Shown: one piece after another, positions 47,732 through 59,077 of the stretch | How the letters are laid out: every line of letters begins with the position of its first letter | How positions within the stretch are numbered: the first letter of the stretch is position 1 | Assembly (NCBI GenBank): GCA_015832175.1 | Contig: WJXW01000018.1 | Span: forward strand, 186,001-250,000 | Source: Paraphaeosphaeria minitans | Lineage: Eukaryota; Ascomycota; Dothideomycetes; Pleosporales; Didymosphaeriaceae | DNA length: 64,000 nt | Direction of reading: 5' to 3' | Notes under the pieces: generated by a model | What the model saw: the letters and a program-made list of their open reading frames with translations, nothing else | Database searches by the model: none | Told to the model about the DNA's origin: nothing | Position numbers and translations under genes: made by a program

Positions 47732-49259
47732 TCAAGCCCGCGCCTCGTCATCCTCCTGTTCCCCTATCGCTTCATATCCCTCTCTCTCCGGCACCTCCAA
47801 CCCCACGAGCAAACCCAACGCAACCAAAAACAACACACCCGCAACCATATACGGGAGCCCAATCCAAACTTCCTGCTTCTGCCGGAGACCTACAGCGTAC
47901 AGCCACGCATATATCGGACCACTAATGGAGCCCCCAATCGCGCGGAGCATAGTGATAGCCGAGTAGATCATACTGATGTCGCGTGCGAGCACCATCTCAG
48001 TTGCTAGCGAGCGCAGGAGAGAGTCCTGACCTGCGCCCATGGCTAGGATGACGACACCTGTACAAGGGTTAGTAGGGTGTGAGTCTCAACTGGTAGTAAC
48101 AAGAAAGATTCTGCAAGAGTCACGTACCAAGTATAGCGACGACTGCAACGGGCGCAAATCCCAAACACAGCTGCCCAGCCGCAAGCGCCAACAGACTCCA
48201 TCCCGCCACCTGCTTATCTTTCATGGTGGGCGAGAGGCTCTGGAATCGCGCGGGGAGGGTCGCGGTGAGAAGTGGGAGGAAGAGCACGAGCATGAGCAGC
48301 TCTACGCTCATCTCGAGCGAGTTCAGGAAGCTCGCCTGGAGGGTGGGAGTAAGCGCATGTCCCTGGGCCGCGCCGAGGTCACGGTGAATGCTTACATCTG
48401 AGAAACTCCACCCGAAGCGCTTCGACACGTAGATTGCCAGCATGAGAGGGCCCGCATCGAAGCCGAGTTGGCACAGAAATACCAGCACCAGCATCGCTAC
48501 GACCTGCTTGTTCCCCAAGAGCAGTGTGCCAACGTCCTTCAGTGCTTTAGCTGTACGCGTTACATTCGGCTTCCACCCTGCATTCCCCTCGCCCGCATCC
48601 ACGGGCTTCCTCCACGCCTCGACAGTCTGATTCGGTATCATCGCTGCTGCGACAGTCCCCAGAACAAGACTTAGCAATCCCACGGCCCACGGCAAATAGT
48701 CATCCACCCTCATCATGAGCCCGCTCGTAGCATACCCCACCATACTCGCCGCTACCCCAGCCGCCCTGCTCCGAAAAAACATCCTCGTCCGGTCCTCCGC
48801 GCTCACCACATCCGCGATGATCACGTGCAGCAGCGTAACAACCGTCGTGAACCCGCCCCCGACACAGCTAAACACAAAATGCAACCACACCAACCGGATG
48901 GGAAACACGCCCGGAAACCACGTCACCACGAACGGCCACGCGTCCTCCAGCACCACGCCAAACATCGCCACCGCCAGCACAAACGAGTGCCCATGCCGAT
49001 CCGCCAGCGCGGCGAACGGAATCGCAAGCACGCTCGGGACGAGGATCGAAAGTCTTTCGAGCCCGCCCAGCAGCGCCAGCTCCTCCTGCACGGGCGCTGC
49101 TTTGCAGTCGTGCGTGCCTGCGGAGGAGGAGTTGTAGTACTGCTTGCAGACGATGGCTTCGTAGATGGCGATGCGGGGCGCGGGCTGCACGGTCTCGCCG
49201 AACAGGAACAGGAACGAGGTGGCGTAGATGAGGGGGATTGTGTATTTTCTACGGGACAT
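47732..49259 (-). CDS. MFS transporter, drug:H+ antiporter-like
   Basis: Exons 48396-49259, 48128-48335 and 47732-48057 (introns 60 and 70 bp) give 465 aa. The protein is hydrophobic throughout, with about 12 spans. It shows MFS loop features (LADRHGHSFVLAV after span 2, SAEDRTRMFFRSRAAG in the 4-5 region), a central Lys/Asp-rich loop and a second half starting NKQVVAMLVLVFLCQLG. The N-terminus MSRRKYTIPLIYATSFLFLFG and a small glycosylatable loop (YYNSSSAGTHDC) resemble MFS proteins common in filamentous fungi, often next to metabolite genes. The substrate is unknown. The 60-bp intron is in frame and stop-free; splicing is preferred because the conserved span reads on without the insert. Confidence 0.82.
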
Positions 49260-49630
49260 GGTGTAGGCTGTCTTTGGACCCTGCGGGGGTAAGAGGGGAG
49301 GGGAGGGGGAGGCGGTGGTGAAGCTCGGAAAAATCTTATCTGATGAGATGGCATGCTAGTGGGCTGGATGCGGTTAGACTGTTGGTATGTTGGAGACGGC
49401 ACATATGGTGCTGCACGGCAATTGTTTCGCGAAGTCGTCAGACATAGAATGAGGAGGGCGTTTTCGGAGAATCAACCCGTTGGTGATGTTCTTGTCACAG
49501 TTACACCTCCCTCTGACGGGCACTAAGGATAGCACCGTGCATGCATCGTCTTAGTAACCATAATGTGAGATGATGGTTTACATTTAGCGACAGGAACAGT
49601 ATCGTTCCGTGATGTACAAACATGAAAAGT
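49260..49630. other. Spacer
   Basis: About 370 bp between the upstream side of one transporter gene and the 3' end of the next, both on minus. No element was recognised. Confidence 0.45.
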
Positions 49631-51662
49631 TTACGAAGCTTCAGTCGACGTTGCTTTGTTGACCGCAGCCGTTGCGCGCTCTTCATCGTCATCGTGATGT
49701 ACCCCATGCTCATCCTCCATAACACGGCCCGATCGATAGTCCTTATTGAAGAGCACCTCCATATCTTCGAGGCTACGCTGGCTGGTCTCCGGGTACAGAA
49801 GCCCTGTCGCTCGTAAGCAATCGTGCCACCTCTTTGTCCAAACCCAAGCCCACTTACATATGACGAATGCAGACACCAAATTCGTGCTCATGAAGATGAA
49901 ATGCGTCCTTGAACCGATCTTGTCCATGCCGATAGGCCAGGTCTGGGATGAGATAATAGAGCCAATAGAACTGCCAGATGCAGCAATATTCAACCCGCGA
50001 GCTCTGAAGTTGGTTGGGAAGATCTCGGAGCCGTACACCCAAGCCGCTGGTCCGAAGCCGACCGAGTAGCCAAAAGTGTACATGAAGATGAAAAAAATAC
50101 AGACGTAATCAGCTACGTGGTTGATGTTGTTGGGATATGCCAGTGGCAATGCAGCGTTCAACTGAGAGCTTTTTAGTGACCATTATAGCAAGCTTCCAAA
50201 CGGGATTTACCAGTAAGGCAAGGCTCATAACGAGACAGGAAGCGACTAGTGTCGGTCTTCGACCAAACCTATCGACGAGCCAAGTGTCGATAACTGTGCA
50301 TCCGATCTTCAAAGTGCCTACGCTCGTGGGTATAGGATTAGCTCAATCACTAGGGTGGAATCGTGTACGAAGAGGGCTCTGTCTGAGACATGGCTCCTTT
50401 GTATCGTGGTGTTACGTACTCTCGATACCCCCAATCATAAGGGTCAGCCTACGCTCAATACCTAGGCTCATGAAAATGGACGGCAAATAATACTTCATGG
50501 ACGTGTTCCCACACATCTGCGCCATGAACTGTAGGAGTGCAGCGCGCCATAAGCGATTGAAAAGAGGTCGGTCGGCGAAGAGTACAGTCCAATCTTGTTT
50601 GGTAGCGGTGCGGCGGCTCCGTACGTCGTGTTCGATTTCTTCAAGTTCGACGATGAGACGCTGATCAGTGGGGCTCAGTGCCCGCAACCATGTGAGGCTT
50701 CGTTTGGCAGCATCGCCACGTCCCCTTTCCACAAGCCATCTAGGGCTGAAAAAAAAACGTCAATGCAAACATCACGATTGAAAGGGTGGGAATATTCAAC
50801 ATACGTTTCCGGACAAAGAAATACTCCAAGGAGGAATACGGACTCTGGAATAAACTGCAGCATCATTGAGACACGCCATCCATAAGAAGTACCACGTGAG
50901 GATTCCCAATGACTGATGCCATAGCCGGCCCTGTCAAAGTCAATCTTGCTGAACACGAGGCGAGTGGTGTCAGTATACTTGCCAGAAAGCGATAGCCAAT
51001 CCAGCCACGAGGCCAACATGGTTGATGACCACGTATCGTCCTCGATATCTCGCGGGTGAGATCTCACTGTTTGAATGTCAGCGCTTGCGACTGAACATCA
51101 TAGAAGACGTACCTCTGGTATAGCGGAACAGATGTAGACACGATGGCAATCCCAACACCGCACACGATGCGGCCAGCAATCATCATGGCGACGCCATGGT
51201 CTCCTTTCGCAGCCGTCTGGATGGCAGCTCCAACTGCTGTAGTCAACACTCCAGTCGCTGCGGCTACTCTCCTCCCGAATCGGTCTGCGAGCAGATGCGA
51301 AATGAAAAGATAGCTGAACCACGTGCCAAGGTAGTATGTCGAGGTGATGAGACCTGTCATCGCTTTCGTTGGTTCATGAAGGGATTCGATGAAACCTGGG
51401 TGGACATATATACTGGCCATGATACCTAGTTGGGTGGCATTAGTCTCTGGCTCTTGCGTGAGCTGTTAGCGCTTGTGGAAAGTCTCTACCGATGTTATAC
51501 CTCACATTTCGTTAGCCGATTGAAGACGAAATACGGTCTCACGTACCCCCATGCTAGAGAAGCCAGTCCGAAAAAGAGACTGACAGCCAGAAGGCGGGCA
51601 GAAGCCTTCATCGGCAAGCTGACAGCCGTAGCCGCTGATGCAGTCCCCAGCTCGTCAAACAT
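49631..51662 (-). CDS. MFS sugar transporter (hexose/quinate type) with nine exons
   Basis: Exons 51547-51662, 51490-51500, 51113-51425, 50983-51066, 50805-50930, 50420-50745, 50211-50317, 49858-50161 and 49631-49803 give 519 aa with every phase matching. Sugar-transporter signatures: span 1 FFGLASLAWGYNIG, DRFGRR after span 2, the PETPRW end of the first half, a second DRFGRRP, GPAAWVYGSEIFPTNFRARG, and PETSQRSLEDMEVLF at the end. It would import sugars or related polyols or acids by proton symport. Exon 2 has 11 nt and is needed to join LAWG to GIMASIY. The intron after AFW (50931-50982) has a GC donor (GCAAGT). The ATG at 51662 is the first in frame; an upstream GTG-led frame was ignored. 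Confidence 0.87.
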
Positions 51663-52982
51663 GGGCGACAAGAGGGGCTCAGTGATGTTGTTGCTCGGTG
51701 TCGCTGCGGGTGTGAATGAGACCAACGGAGCATTCAGTACTTCAGGTAAGCTCACAATCGCGGCCTGATGTATGCTGCGTCGAAAGTGACGTTCGGCTCA
51801 TCATGTTCCCACACATTTTGAGCGACGAATAGCAAGACCCTAAGGGAGAAAGCCACGATGCAGTCTTCGTATTGTCGTGGTGTCATGGGGAGGAAGCAGC
51901 GTCTCGGTAACTGTTTCCTCGTCCAACGGCGCGGGACATAGCTGTGGACCGGGATACGGCGTGAAGATATGCTTCCAAGTGGAGTGATCAAAGCAGTCGT
52001 GGAACAATCACCCCGCTGCAGTCAAGGGTAGCTGCATGCTCAGTACGTAAACGGCAAATATGCTGTTGTCGCGGTCACGATTTCTCTCTGCGCAGGATCG
52101 CCAATTGTAACTTGCATTTGACTGACCGAAGACTCGTGAATGCGACTTGGTCATATTTATCATCTTTGTGGAAGAAGAACAGCGCTGATGATGTCGACGG
52201 AGTTGGGATGGGAAACGCCCGCCCATTTGAGCTTAGCCTGCCATCTTTCGCCCCCGCATTCCTCACATCGCATCTTCCTCCGTCTCCCTCCATCCCACAA
52301 AATGAGCTACAGCACGGATGCAAGAGCTGGCAGTTTCGCCTCGTGGCTCAGCTCAATGGCAGACGGACGCACAAACGTTGCCTCGGAGGCTGGGTCCCCA
52401 CATCAAGATTCAAGGCCCACCCTCGACTCCTTGGCTTAGCATGCTCTCCACTTGCCCGTTTCGCTCCGTTAGATGGAATGGTGAGTGAATTGGATGGTCT
52501 TGCCCATCATGCCCAATCGATATTCATGGCTAATTGCATTGTGGAGCAGCCCATGGTGCTACACGAACGAATCAGCGCTCCATCAAGCAATTGTTCGACC
52601 AATGACTTCCACCTTGGCGTCCTCCGTGATGTATGATCGCCCGGTACTTAGCCAGTCCAATCTATCCTTTACTCCATTAATTGACAACTTGCACAAATTG
52701 AATGGTGCGGTGTTTTGTGAAAGCACTTCGCTCGGTCAAGTCTGATGGGGTTACTGTGCAATTAAGATGATGAAATTGCCATGGCTTCTGTGCGAGTCGA
52801 ACCGGCTGAGAGTGAGGCTCAAGACGCTGCGTGGCTCCTGCAAGGGATGGCTGCTATTTCCCACCTAGCATCATCGTCCTCAGGAATTCCACCAAGGAGA
52901 CGCGTGAGAGCAATCATCCACTCAACCTCCTGCCTGCATCGACATTTTGCTCGATGAGCAATCCATAATATATCAACGAGCC
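51663..52982. other. Divergent promoter region of two transporter genes
   Basis: About 1.3 kb. The longest frame (52112-52636, plus) has no recognisable domain and reads like chance. Promoters of the sugar transporter (minus) and the MFS gene (plus) should lie here. Confidence 0.45.
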
Positions 52983-54828
52983 ATGAGCGTCAGAGCAGGC
53001 GTTGAGGGAGTTGGGTTGTTGGAAGGTGCGTCCCACCAGCCTCTGGAAGCCAGTCTGCCCGCTGATTTACGTTATTCTAGCGGACCATCAACGTGAGAAA
53101 GCTCTCAACTCCCTGAAAGCTGAAGTGAGTGGCCATGAGAATTGCACTGACTCCACATATACTCACATTGGCGCAAAGGACAGTGAGGTAGAAAAGAAGG
53201 TGACTTGGCGAAACCTACCACGGAAGAAACAGCTGTTGTTGTTGGCACTATGTCGTCTATCCACACCCCTCTCAAACGCTTGTCTTTTACCCTATCTTTA
53301 CTACCTAGTAAGATCAATACTGTCGGATCCGGAACACCCTTCGGCGCCGCAACAAATCTCGCGCTTGACTGGACTGTTGGTCGCCGCATACCCTCTGGGT
53401 CAAATGTCAACGTCCATGATCTGGGGTCGGCTATCGGACAAATACGGTCGCAAACCAGCTATACTCTTAGGACTTTTGATTAGCTTCACCGCAAACCTTG
53501 CCTTCGGATTCTCGAGAACGATAGGAATGCTGCTGTTCTGGCGGGTGCTGGCCGGGATGGCGAATGGAATGCTGGGCGTGATGCGGACCATGACAGCTGA
53601 GATTGTCAAGGACCGAAAGTACCATACACGGGCTTTTTTGGCTTTGCCGGTTGTCTTCAACTCGGGGCGCGTTGCGGCACTGGTAATTGGCGGTTGTTTG
53701 GCAGATCCAGTGAAGAACATCCCGTGGTTGTTCGGGCCTGAAGGGCTGTTCAACTTCTATCACCAGCCAGACGGCGTGAGTGCTTATGAGACATGCTTGC
53801 GTGCGTTTACTGACCATATGATCCAGGTTGCCTGGGCACTTGTGTACCCATATGCCCTCCCGGCGCTTTTTAATGGGGCTATTCTCGCTATATGCCTAAT
53901 ACTTGCTTTCCTTTTCCTGAAAGAGAGTCTCCCTTCGAGAGAAAACAGCTGGGATCCCGGGCGCGTTGTCGGCAGGGTGATATCCAATCTGTTTACAAGG
54001 AAGACGCAAAGACTTAGATACGATTATTCCGCAATCCACATTGAGGAGAACCAGCCGTTGACTGTCAACTTGCTAACCACTGAGTCTGGTTTGGGGTCGT
54101 CAACCCCTATTCGAGCCAAACCTGCGTCACGTCGGTCTGGGCTTCGTGGCATCTGGACACGTCCTCTCGTCAAGACCCTCATTGCCTTTGGTCTGCTCCC
54201 ACTACACAACGCGACCTTCCTCCACGTCTTTCCGATGTTTCTCAGCATGCCCACCGCTCCAAAATCCAACGCTACAAGTGTTCGCTTTGCCGGTGGTCTT
54301 GGTCTCGCCTCACCTACCGTAGGTCTGTACCTCGCCTCATTCGGCATCTGCGGGATCATCCTGCAGCTCTTCATCTACCCGCGCATTCAGAAGTACGTCG
54401 GCAATCTCGGAGTGTTCCGTGTGGCAAGCGCTATCTTTCCGGCTGCGTATTTGCTGGCGCCATACCTGGCCCTACTCTCGGGACACAACACCGCCAAATG
54501 GGTCGCGATGGCGACAGTACTGTTCTTACAGGTTATGGGAAGGACGATGGCTATGCCTAGCAGCGTCATCCTTATTACGGAAGCTGCTCCACGACGGAAC
54601 GTACTGGGCACTGTGCATGGCGCCGGTAGTACCTTGAGCGCTCTCGCGAGCGCGGTAGGTCCTGTCATCGGCGGCATGCTTCTGGCCAAAGGTATCGATG
54701 TCGGCGTTGTTGGTCTTGTTTGGTGGAGCTGGCTCCTGCTGGTCGCGCTTGTAGCTCTCGGATGGAGTTTCGTTCTAGAGAAGGAGGAAAAGTATGAAAA
54801 AGCTAAACTTGAAACCCAGTTTAAGTAA
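52983..54828 (+). CDS. MFS transporter with long central loop
   Basis: Exons 52983-53025, 53081-53775 and 53827-54828 give 579 aa. After a polar 70-residue start come spans opening with LPRKKQLLLLALCRLSTPLS, the MFS motif GRLSDKYGRKPAI, FWRVLAGMANGMLGVMRT and the antiporter-like VFNSGRVAALVIGG. A long cytoplasmic loop (residues about 300-370, VGRVISNLFTRKTQRLRY) precedes the second half, ending WSFVLEKEEKYEKAK. It matches a widespread ascomycete MFS group related to yeast YCR023C and plant ZIF1-like carriers; the substrate is not known. The 51-bp second intron is in frame and stop-free, but removing it gives the conserved NPEGVAW-like junction (here QPDGVAWALVYPYALP). Confidence 0.87.
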
Positions 54829-55741
54829 TCGAGGTCAGTACAGCATTGTGGAACAAAGGTCTGGCAGAAAAGCGGAACCGATACAATTTCCACATAGACA
54901 TAGTCCCATCGACAACTGTTGTTGGAGCTAAACTCATTGTTAAATGCCTGTCTTCTGCCAGGTATGGGTTTCTGGTGCCTGCTCTTCGGTACTGGTACAT
55001 TGAACTCGTCAAGATCGCCAATGGAACTAACCCTTACCAAGCCAGCTAGAAATAGGGCATTGGAAATCATGGTGCAGGTAAATCTCCCAGTAACAAATTG
55101 CTGTTCGACGGGACATTCAGTGCTGCGACAAAGAACGATCGGGCCGCGTACAGGCACTATCCGTCATCCACGCTATCGATGCCTGACAGGACCTCCCATA
55201 ACGGCGAGTACGTTCATTTGCACATTGAGTAGCGCATGCCGATCCTAATTATGTCTGTATATTCAGCAAGCCACGTTTGCGCGGCCCGTCGAACCCTCTT
55301 CAAGAAGCGCAATTGTCTTAAAGACATAGGAGCGTTCTGAAAGTCTCGGCGAAGAGAAGACGGGTTAGCGAAATTATCAGATTATTTCGAGGTAGATTCG
55401 GCCGTGGCTGCCACGCGGTTACAAAGGGCCTTCGCAAGTTGGACTCAAAAGAGGTCGTGTTCCTTGTCGATGGGAAATTGCAGATAAAGTTGCCCAATAT
55501 CGATCGGGAAGCACTGCGAAAGAAAACGTGTTCAATGACAAAGGGCCACGAAACTACTAGGTGTCGGCATCAACATGAACATTCTCAAATGTGTTCGGCG
55601 TGGAGCGAAGTCGTCGTGAAACTAGTACGTATGATGGACGTGTACTTATACTCAGCAGGCATGCGTAAAGTTCAATGTCCTGCATCCAGTCGTCTTGCAA
55701 TCGCCAATCTAATTACCTTTTGCGATACCTAAGTTTTCAAG
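54829..55741. other. Spacer
   Basis: About 0.9 kb with only short frames (for example 55439-55732) that carry no domain. It holds the 3' UTR of the MFS gene and the promoter of the secreted protein. Confidence 0.45.
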
Positions 55742-56799
55742 ATGAAATTTTACGCATTGGTTACTATGGCCATTCTGGCCGCCGCTGAGGCCCAGTACGC
55801 CACTGGAAATGGTAACGGATACGACGCTGGCTATGAGTGAGTAAAAAAAGATTGCGGATTATGTTATTGTACATCACAACTGACACACCCATCAGTACCT
55901 CGCCGCGATCTTCGACCGTCCGATCATCTTCTGTCAAACCATCCTCTTCAGCCAAGCCCTCTTCGTCTTCTACAACTATTATGCCGATTTCGTCCACCAA
56001 GCCTTCTAAACCATCTTACGCCACTCCTGGGTACAACGTCAATGTTCCCAGCTCCTCGTCTCTGGCCGCCCCGTCTTCATCATCCGTTAAGCCTGCCACC
56101 ACCAACAATCCCATCTCGCCATCCTCCTGCGTGGCGTCAACACTGACAGTCACCACGCCTGGCACAACATTGACCCTCACTGTGACCCAGCCTGGCGCCG
56201 TGTCCACTACCACCATCACTGAGAGTGCGCCAGCGCAGACGAAGACGATCACCGAGTCTGTCGCTGCCGCCGAGACGAAGACCGTTACGGCATCTGCTGT
56301 TGCTGCGACGAAGACCGAGACCGTCACCAAGTCTGCCACCCCCACAACCCAGACCATCACCCAGTCCGCGGATGCCGCCACGACCAAAACCATCACGCAG
56401 TCTGCGGCTCTCACCACCACAACCTCAACGCCATCCTGCGCCGCACCAGAAACAAAAACACAGACAAAAACAAAAACCATCACGCAGTCCGCCCCTCCCA
56501 CGACCCTAACCCTGACACTAATACGTACTCGATTCGCCCCCACCACCGCCACCGCGACAAAACCCAAAACGCACACCATCACGCGAGCCGGCTACCCCGT
56601 CGCCACGCAAACGGTGACCATTAGGAAGATCGTAACCGTAAGCAGGACATCTATAGTACGCACGACGCTCACGGCGCGGAGAACAGCGCCGTGCGTCACG
56701 CCGCCCGCCGCCGTGTCTACGCTTAAGCGCCGCACGAAGGCGTCTACGAGCTGCTCGGAGAGCAGGAGGGAGACCGGGACGGGGAGTAGTAGGTACTAG
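55742..56799 (+). CDS. Secreted Thr/Ser-rich repeat protein
   Basis: Exons 55742-55836 and 55896-56799 (59-bp intron) give 332 aa. A signal peptide (MKFYALVTMAILAAAEA) precedes a Ser/Pro-rich part (residues 32-100) and then a long imperfect repeat of about 14 residues based on T-(K/Q)-T-I-T-(E/Q)-S-A, ten or so copies, ending in basic sequence (TLKRRTKASTSC). Such Thr/Ser stretches are usually heavily O-mannosylated and found in wall or secreted mucin-like proteins. No catalytic domain and no GPI-type hydrophobic tail are visible. The repeat is encoded by ACC/ACG-rich DNA likely to vary in length. No function can be assigned. Confidence 0.72.
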
Positions 56800-56830
56800 G
56801 TACCCGAGCTCTAGGACTGCTGTGCAGGAC

Positions 56831-56855
56831 GGGGCGGGGGGAGGGAGGGGGGGGG
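56831..56855 (+). repeat. G-tract with G-quadruplex pattern
   Basis: Four or more G-runs separated by single bases (GGGGCGGGGGGAGGG followed by nine G), fitting a G4 pattern on the plus strand, 32 bp past the stop of the Thr-rich gene. Confidence 0.6.
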
Positions 56856-57077
56856 AAATGCGTGGGACTAGGTATCTGGGCTGATGGGGACAGGCGTAAT
56901 ACCTACTAGGTAGGTAATACTAGATTTCATTTTCGTTTCGTATTTCTCCTTCCCTTCTTTTCTGCTTGGATGTGTGTGTGGCAGGTATCGTAAGGACATG
57001 AGTGTCACGTTGCGCCCATGCTATCCGCTAGGTACGGTACGGTAGGTAAACCGCTTTTCTCATCTCATCTCGTCCGC

Positions 57078-57092
57078 GGGGGGGGGGGGGGG
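57078..57092 (+). repeat. 15-base G homopolymer
   Basis: An uninterrupted run of 15 G, followed by TGGGAGGGGGG, giving another G4-capable stretch. Length is likely variable between strains or in sequencing. Confidence 0.8.
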
Positions 57093-57764
57093 TGGGAGGG
57101 GGGAGAAGAAGAAGAAGAGAAGGAAAACATCAACTTCGCAACCCGCATTCCCTTCTCCCGTACTATGTAATAAATTTTCTACACTACACCCCCACCCACT
57201 GTAGACAATCGAAGATGATGACTATGTAGATATCTCAGCGGACAATGGGTGTCAGGGCTGGGGCTATGGGGTCATGTATGATAGGTATCGGAGATAAACA
57301 TTGGTGGTGTTCGATGCCACGTCTACCGACCTTCCCTAAGATTTCCGTAAAAATTTTACTTACTTACCATCTAATGGCGGTTAGGTGGACCAAAACAGTT
57401 TCCAAAGCACAAGCACAAGCTCACTGTGCGGCCCCGACTGCCCCGTGAGAATACGTACCTACGGTATCGATCCTTGCGACAAAGGTGCATAGATATAAAA
57501 CCACTTGCCACCAGCGCTCGAGGGATGTTTTGGAGTAACGTAGTGCGTGCAACACTAGATGCGTGGACGGGGTAGGTGGCACTGCTTGCTGCAGAGACGC
57601 ATTTCCACGGTTTGGAGGACAGACGGGCGCTGGGATGTAGGTATGGTTGGGTAGGGTAGAAGCAAGAGTGGTCTTTGGTCGTATTGTTTGCTCATGGTGA
57701 AACATTCACCAGTCACCATAATCGGTACTGTTACCGTTACCGTTACCGTCACCCATCCACCCTC

Positions 57765-59077
57765 CTACCCTCCCGCATGCGCACCACACCTCCGCCCCTC
57801 CCTCCACACCCCCCTAATACTCAACGTCTCCCCAATCTCGCGCAACGGATCCCCCTCGACGAGCAGCAAGTCAGCGCGCAGCCCGGCAGCGACGCAACCC
57901 CGGTCCGCGAACCCGAAGCGCCGCGCGACGAGGCTGGTCGCGGAGCGCAGCGCCTCGGCGGGGCTCATGCCGATCTCGTGCACGAAGAGGTGCAGTTCCT
58001 GGTGCACGGAGAGGCCGAAGGCGGTGCCGAGGGCGGGGCCGGCAGCGTCGGAGCCGCTGTTGGGTTGTTAGCGATGGGATGGGAGGTAGGGAGGTAGGTA
58101 GGCAGGGAGACGAACCAGAGTATATCCACGCCCGCGTCTCGCAGCATGCGCACGCTTTCGTACGCATACTCGACGTTGCCATGCTGCGCCGCGAAGCCCA
58201 TGCAGCTGCACAGATTCAGCACGGCCGACTCGTCCAGCAGCCCTCTGACGCGCGGATCGTGCGCATACCGCTCCTGCAGCGCCCTGCCCTGGCCCGTCAG
58301 ACTCGCCATGGTGGCGAGCGTGGGATTGACCCAGGCGCCCGCCTTCCTGTAGGCGTGCACGAGCTCGCGCGTCGGGCGCTGGTCGCAGATGGTGTGCGTG
58401 AGGCCCTGCACGCCGGCGTCCAGGACCTCGAGCGTGTCCTGCAGACAGGTCGCGTGGGCGACGGTGAGGTAGCCTCGCTTGCGGGACTCGTCGACGAGGA
58501 GGCGCTGCAGGTCCACGCTCGGTTTGGCCAGCGGCCACCCCATGCTCGTGCCGCTCTCGTGCATCAGCTTGATGTAGTCCGGCTGCACCTCGTCCTCCAT
58601 CCAGTCCAGATACGCCACCACGCTCGCCCTGTCCGTGAGCCGCGGCCACTTTGCAATCGCGGCCGCCGTCTCGGGACTCTTGTCGTGCGCGGTGATGACG
58701 GGGATGGGCCACCCGTTTTCGATCGTCGCGGCCTGCCCCGCCGTCTTGTAACTCGCCGTGTCCGGCTCGAGGGCCTGCTTGCGGAGTTTCTGCACGTTGT
58801 CGGCTTCGTTGTGCATCTCGCAGACGGTGGTGACGCCGAAGCGGAGGGCCTGCGGGAGCGCGGTGGGGTTGGCCATGTCGGCGTGGATGTGGGCGTCGAT
58901 GAGGCCGGGGAGGAGGGTGTGGTTGGGCTTGGAGTACGTCTTGATGTCCAGACTGGGAACGTCGGACATGGGACCTACGGCCTTGATCTTGCCATCGGCG
59001 ACGTGGACGTAGCCATCTGGGATTGTGCCTTCGCCGGTGAAGATCTGGACGTCGCGGATGAGGAAGGCGGCGGTCAT
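57765..59077 (-). CDS. Amidohydrolase-family metal-dependent hydrolase
   Basis: Exons 58116-59077 and 57765-58056 (59-bp intron) give 417 aa. An N-terminal composite beta domain (IRDVQIFTGEGTIPDGYVHV) leads to LLPGLIDAHIHAD with the metal-binding H63-x-H65. Further candidate ligands are the Lys region YIKLMHES, the His in TVAHATCL, the His in GLTHTICD and the Asp in CGSDAAG. The C-terminal LRADLLLVEGDPL closes the family fold. The layout matches imidazolonepropionase or prolidase-like fungal amidohydrolases acting on C-N bonds; the substrate is unknown. There is no signal peptide, so it is probably cytosolic. Codon use is strongly GC-rich, making the antisense strand open over a long stretch. 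Confidence 0.87.

Larger units (their letters stand above)
56800..57764. other. Spacer with G-rich tracts
   Basis: About 0.96 kb between two convergent genes. It contains two strong G tracts (listed separately), TAGGTA-type words at 56790-56925 and an AGAAGAAGAAG run near 57102-57120. No gene was seen. Confidence 0.45.

Noticed and set aside
52112..52636. 174-codon plus-strand frame between transporters
   Set aside because: No recognisable domain, low-quality composition and no sensible splice partners.
47085..59077. Biosynthetic gene cluster suggested by three transporters and a hydrolase
   Set aside because: No backbone synthase, P450 or pathway regulator is present.
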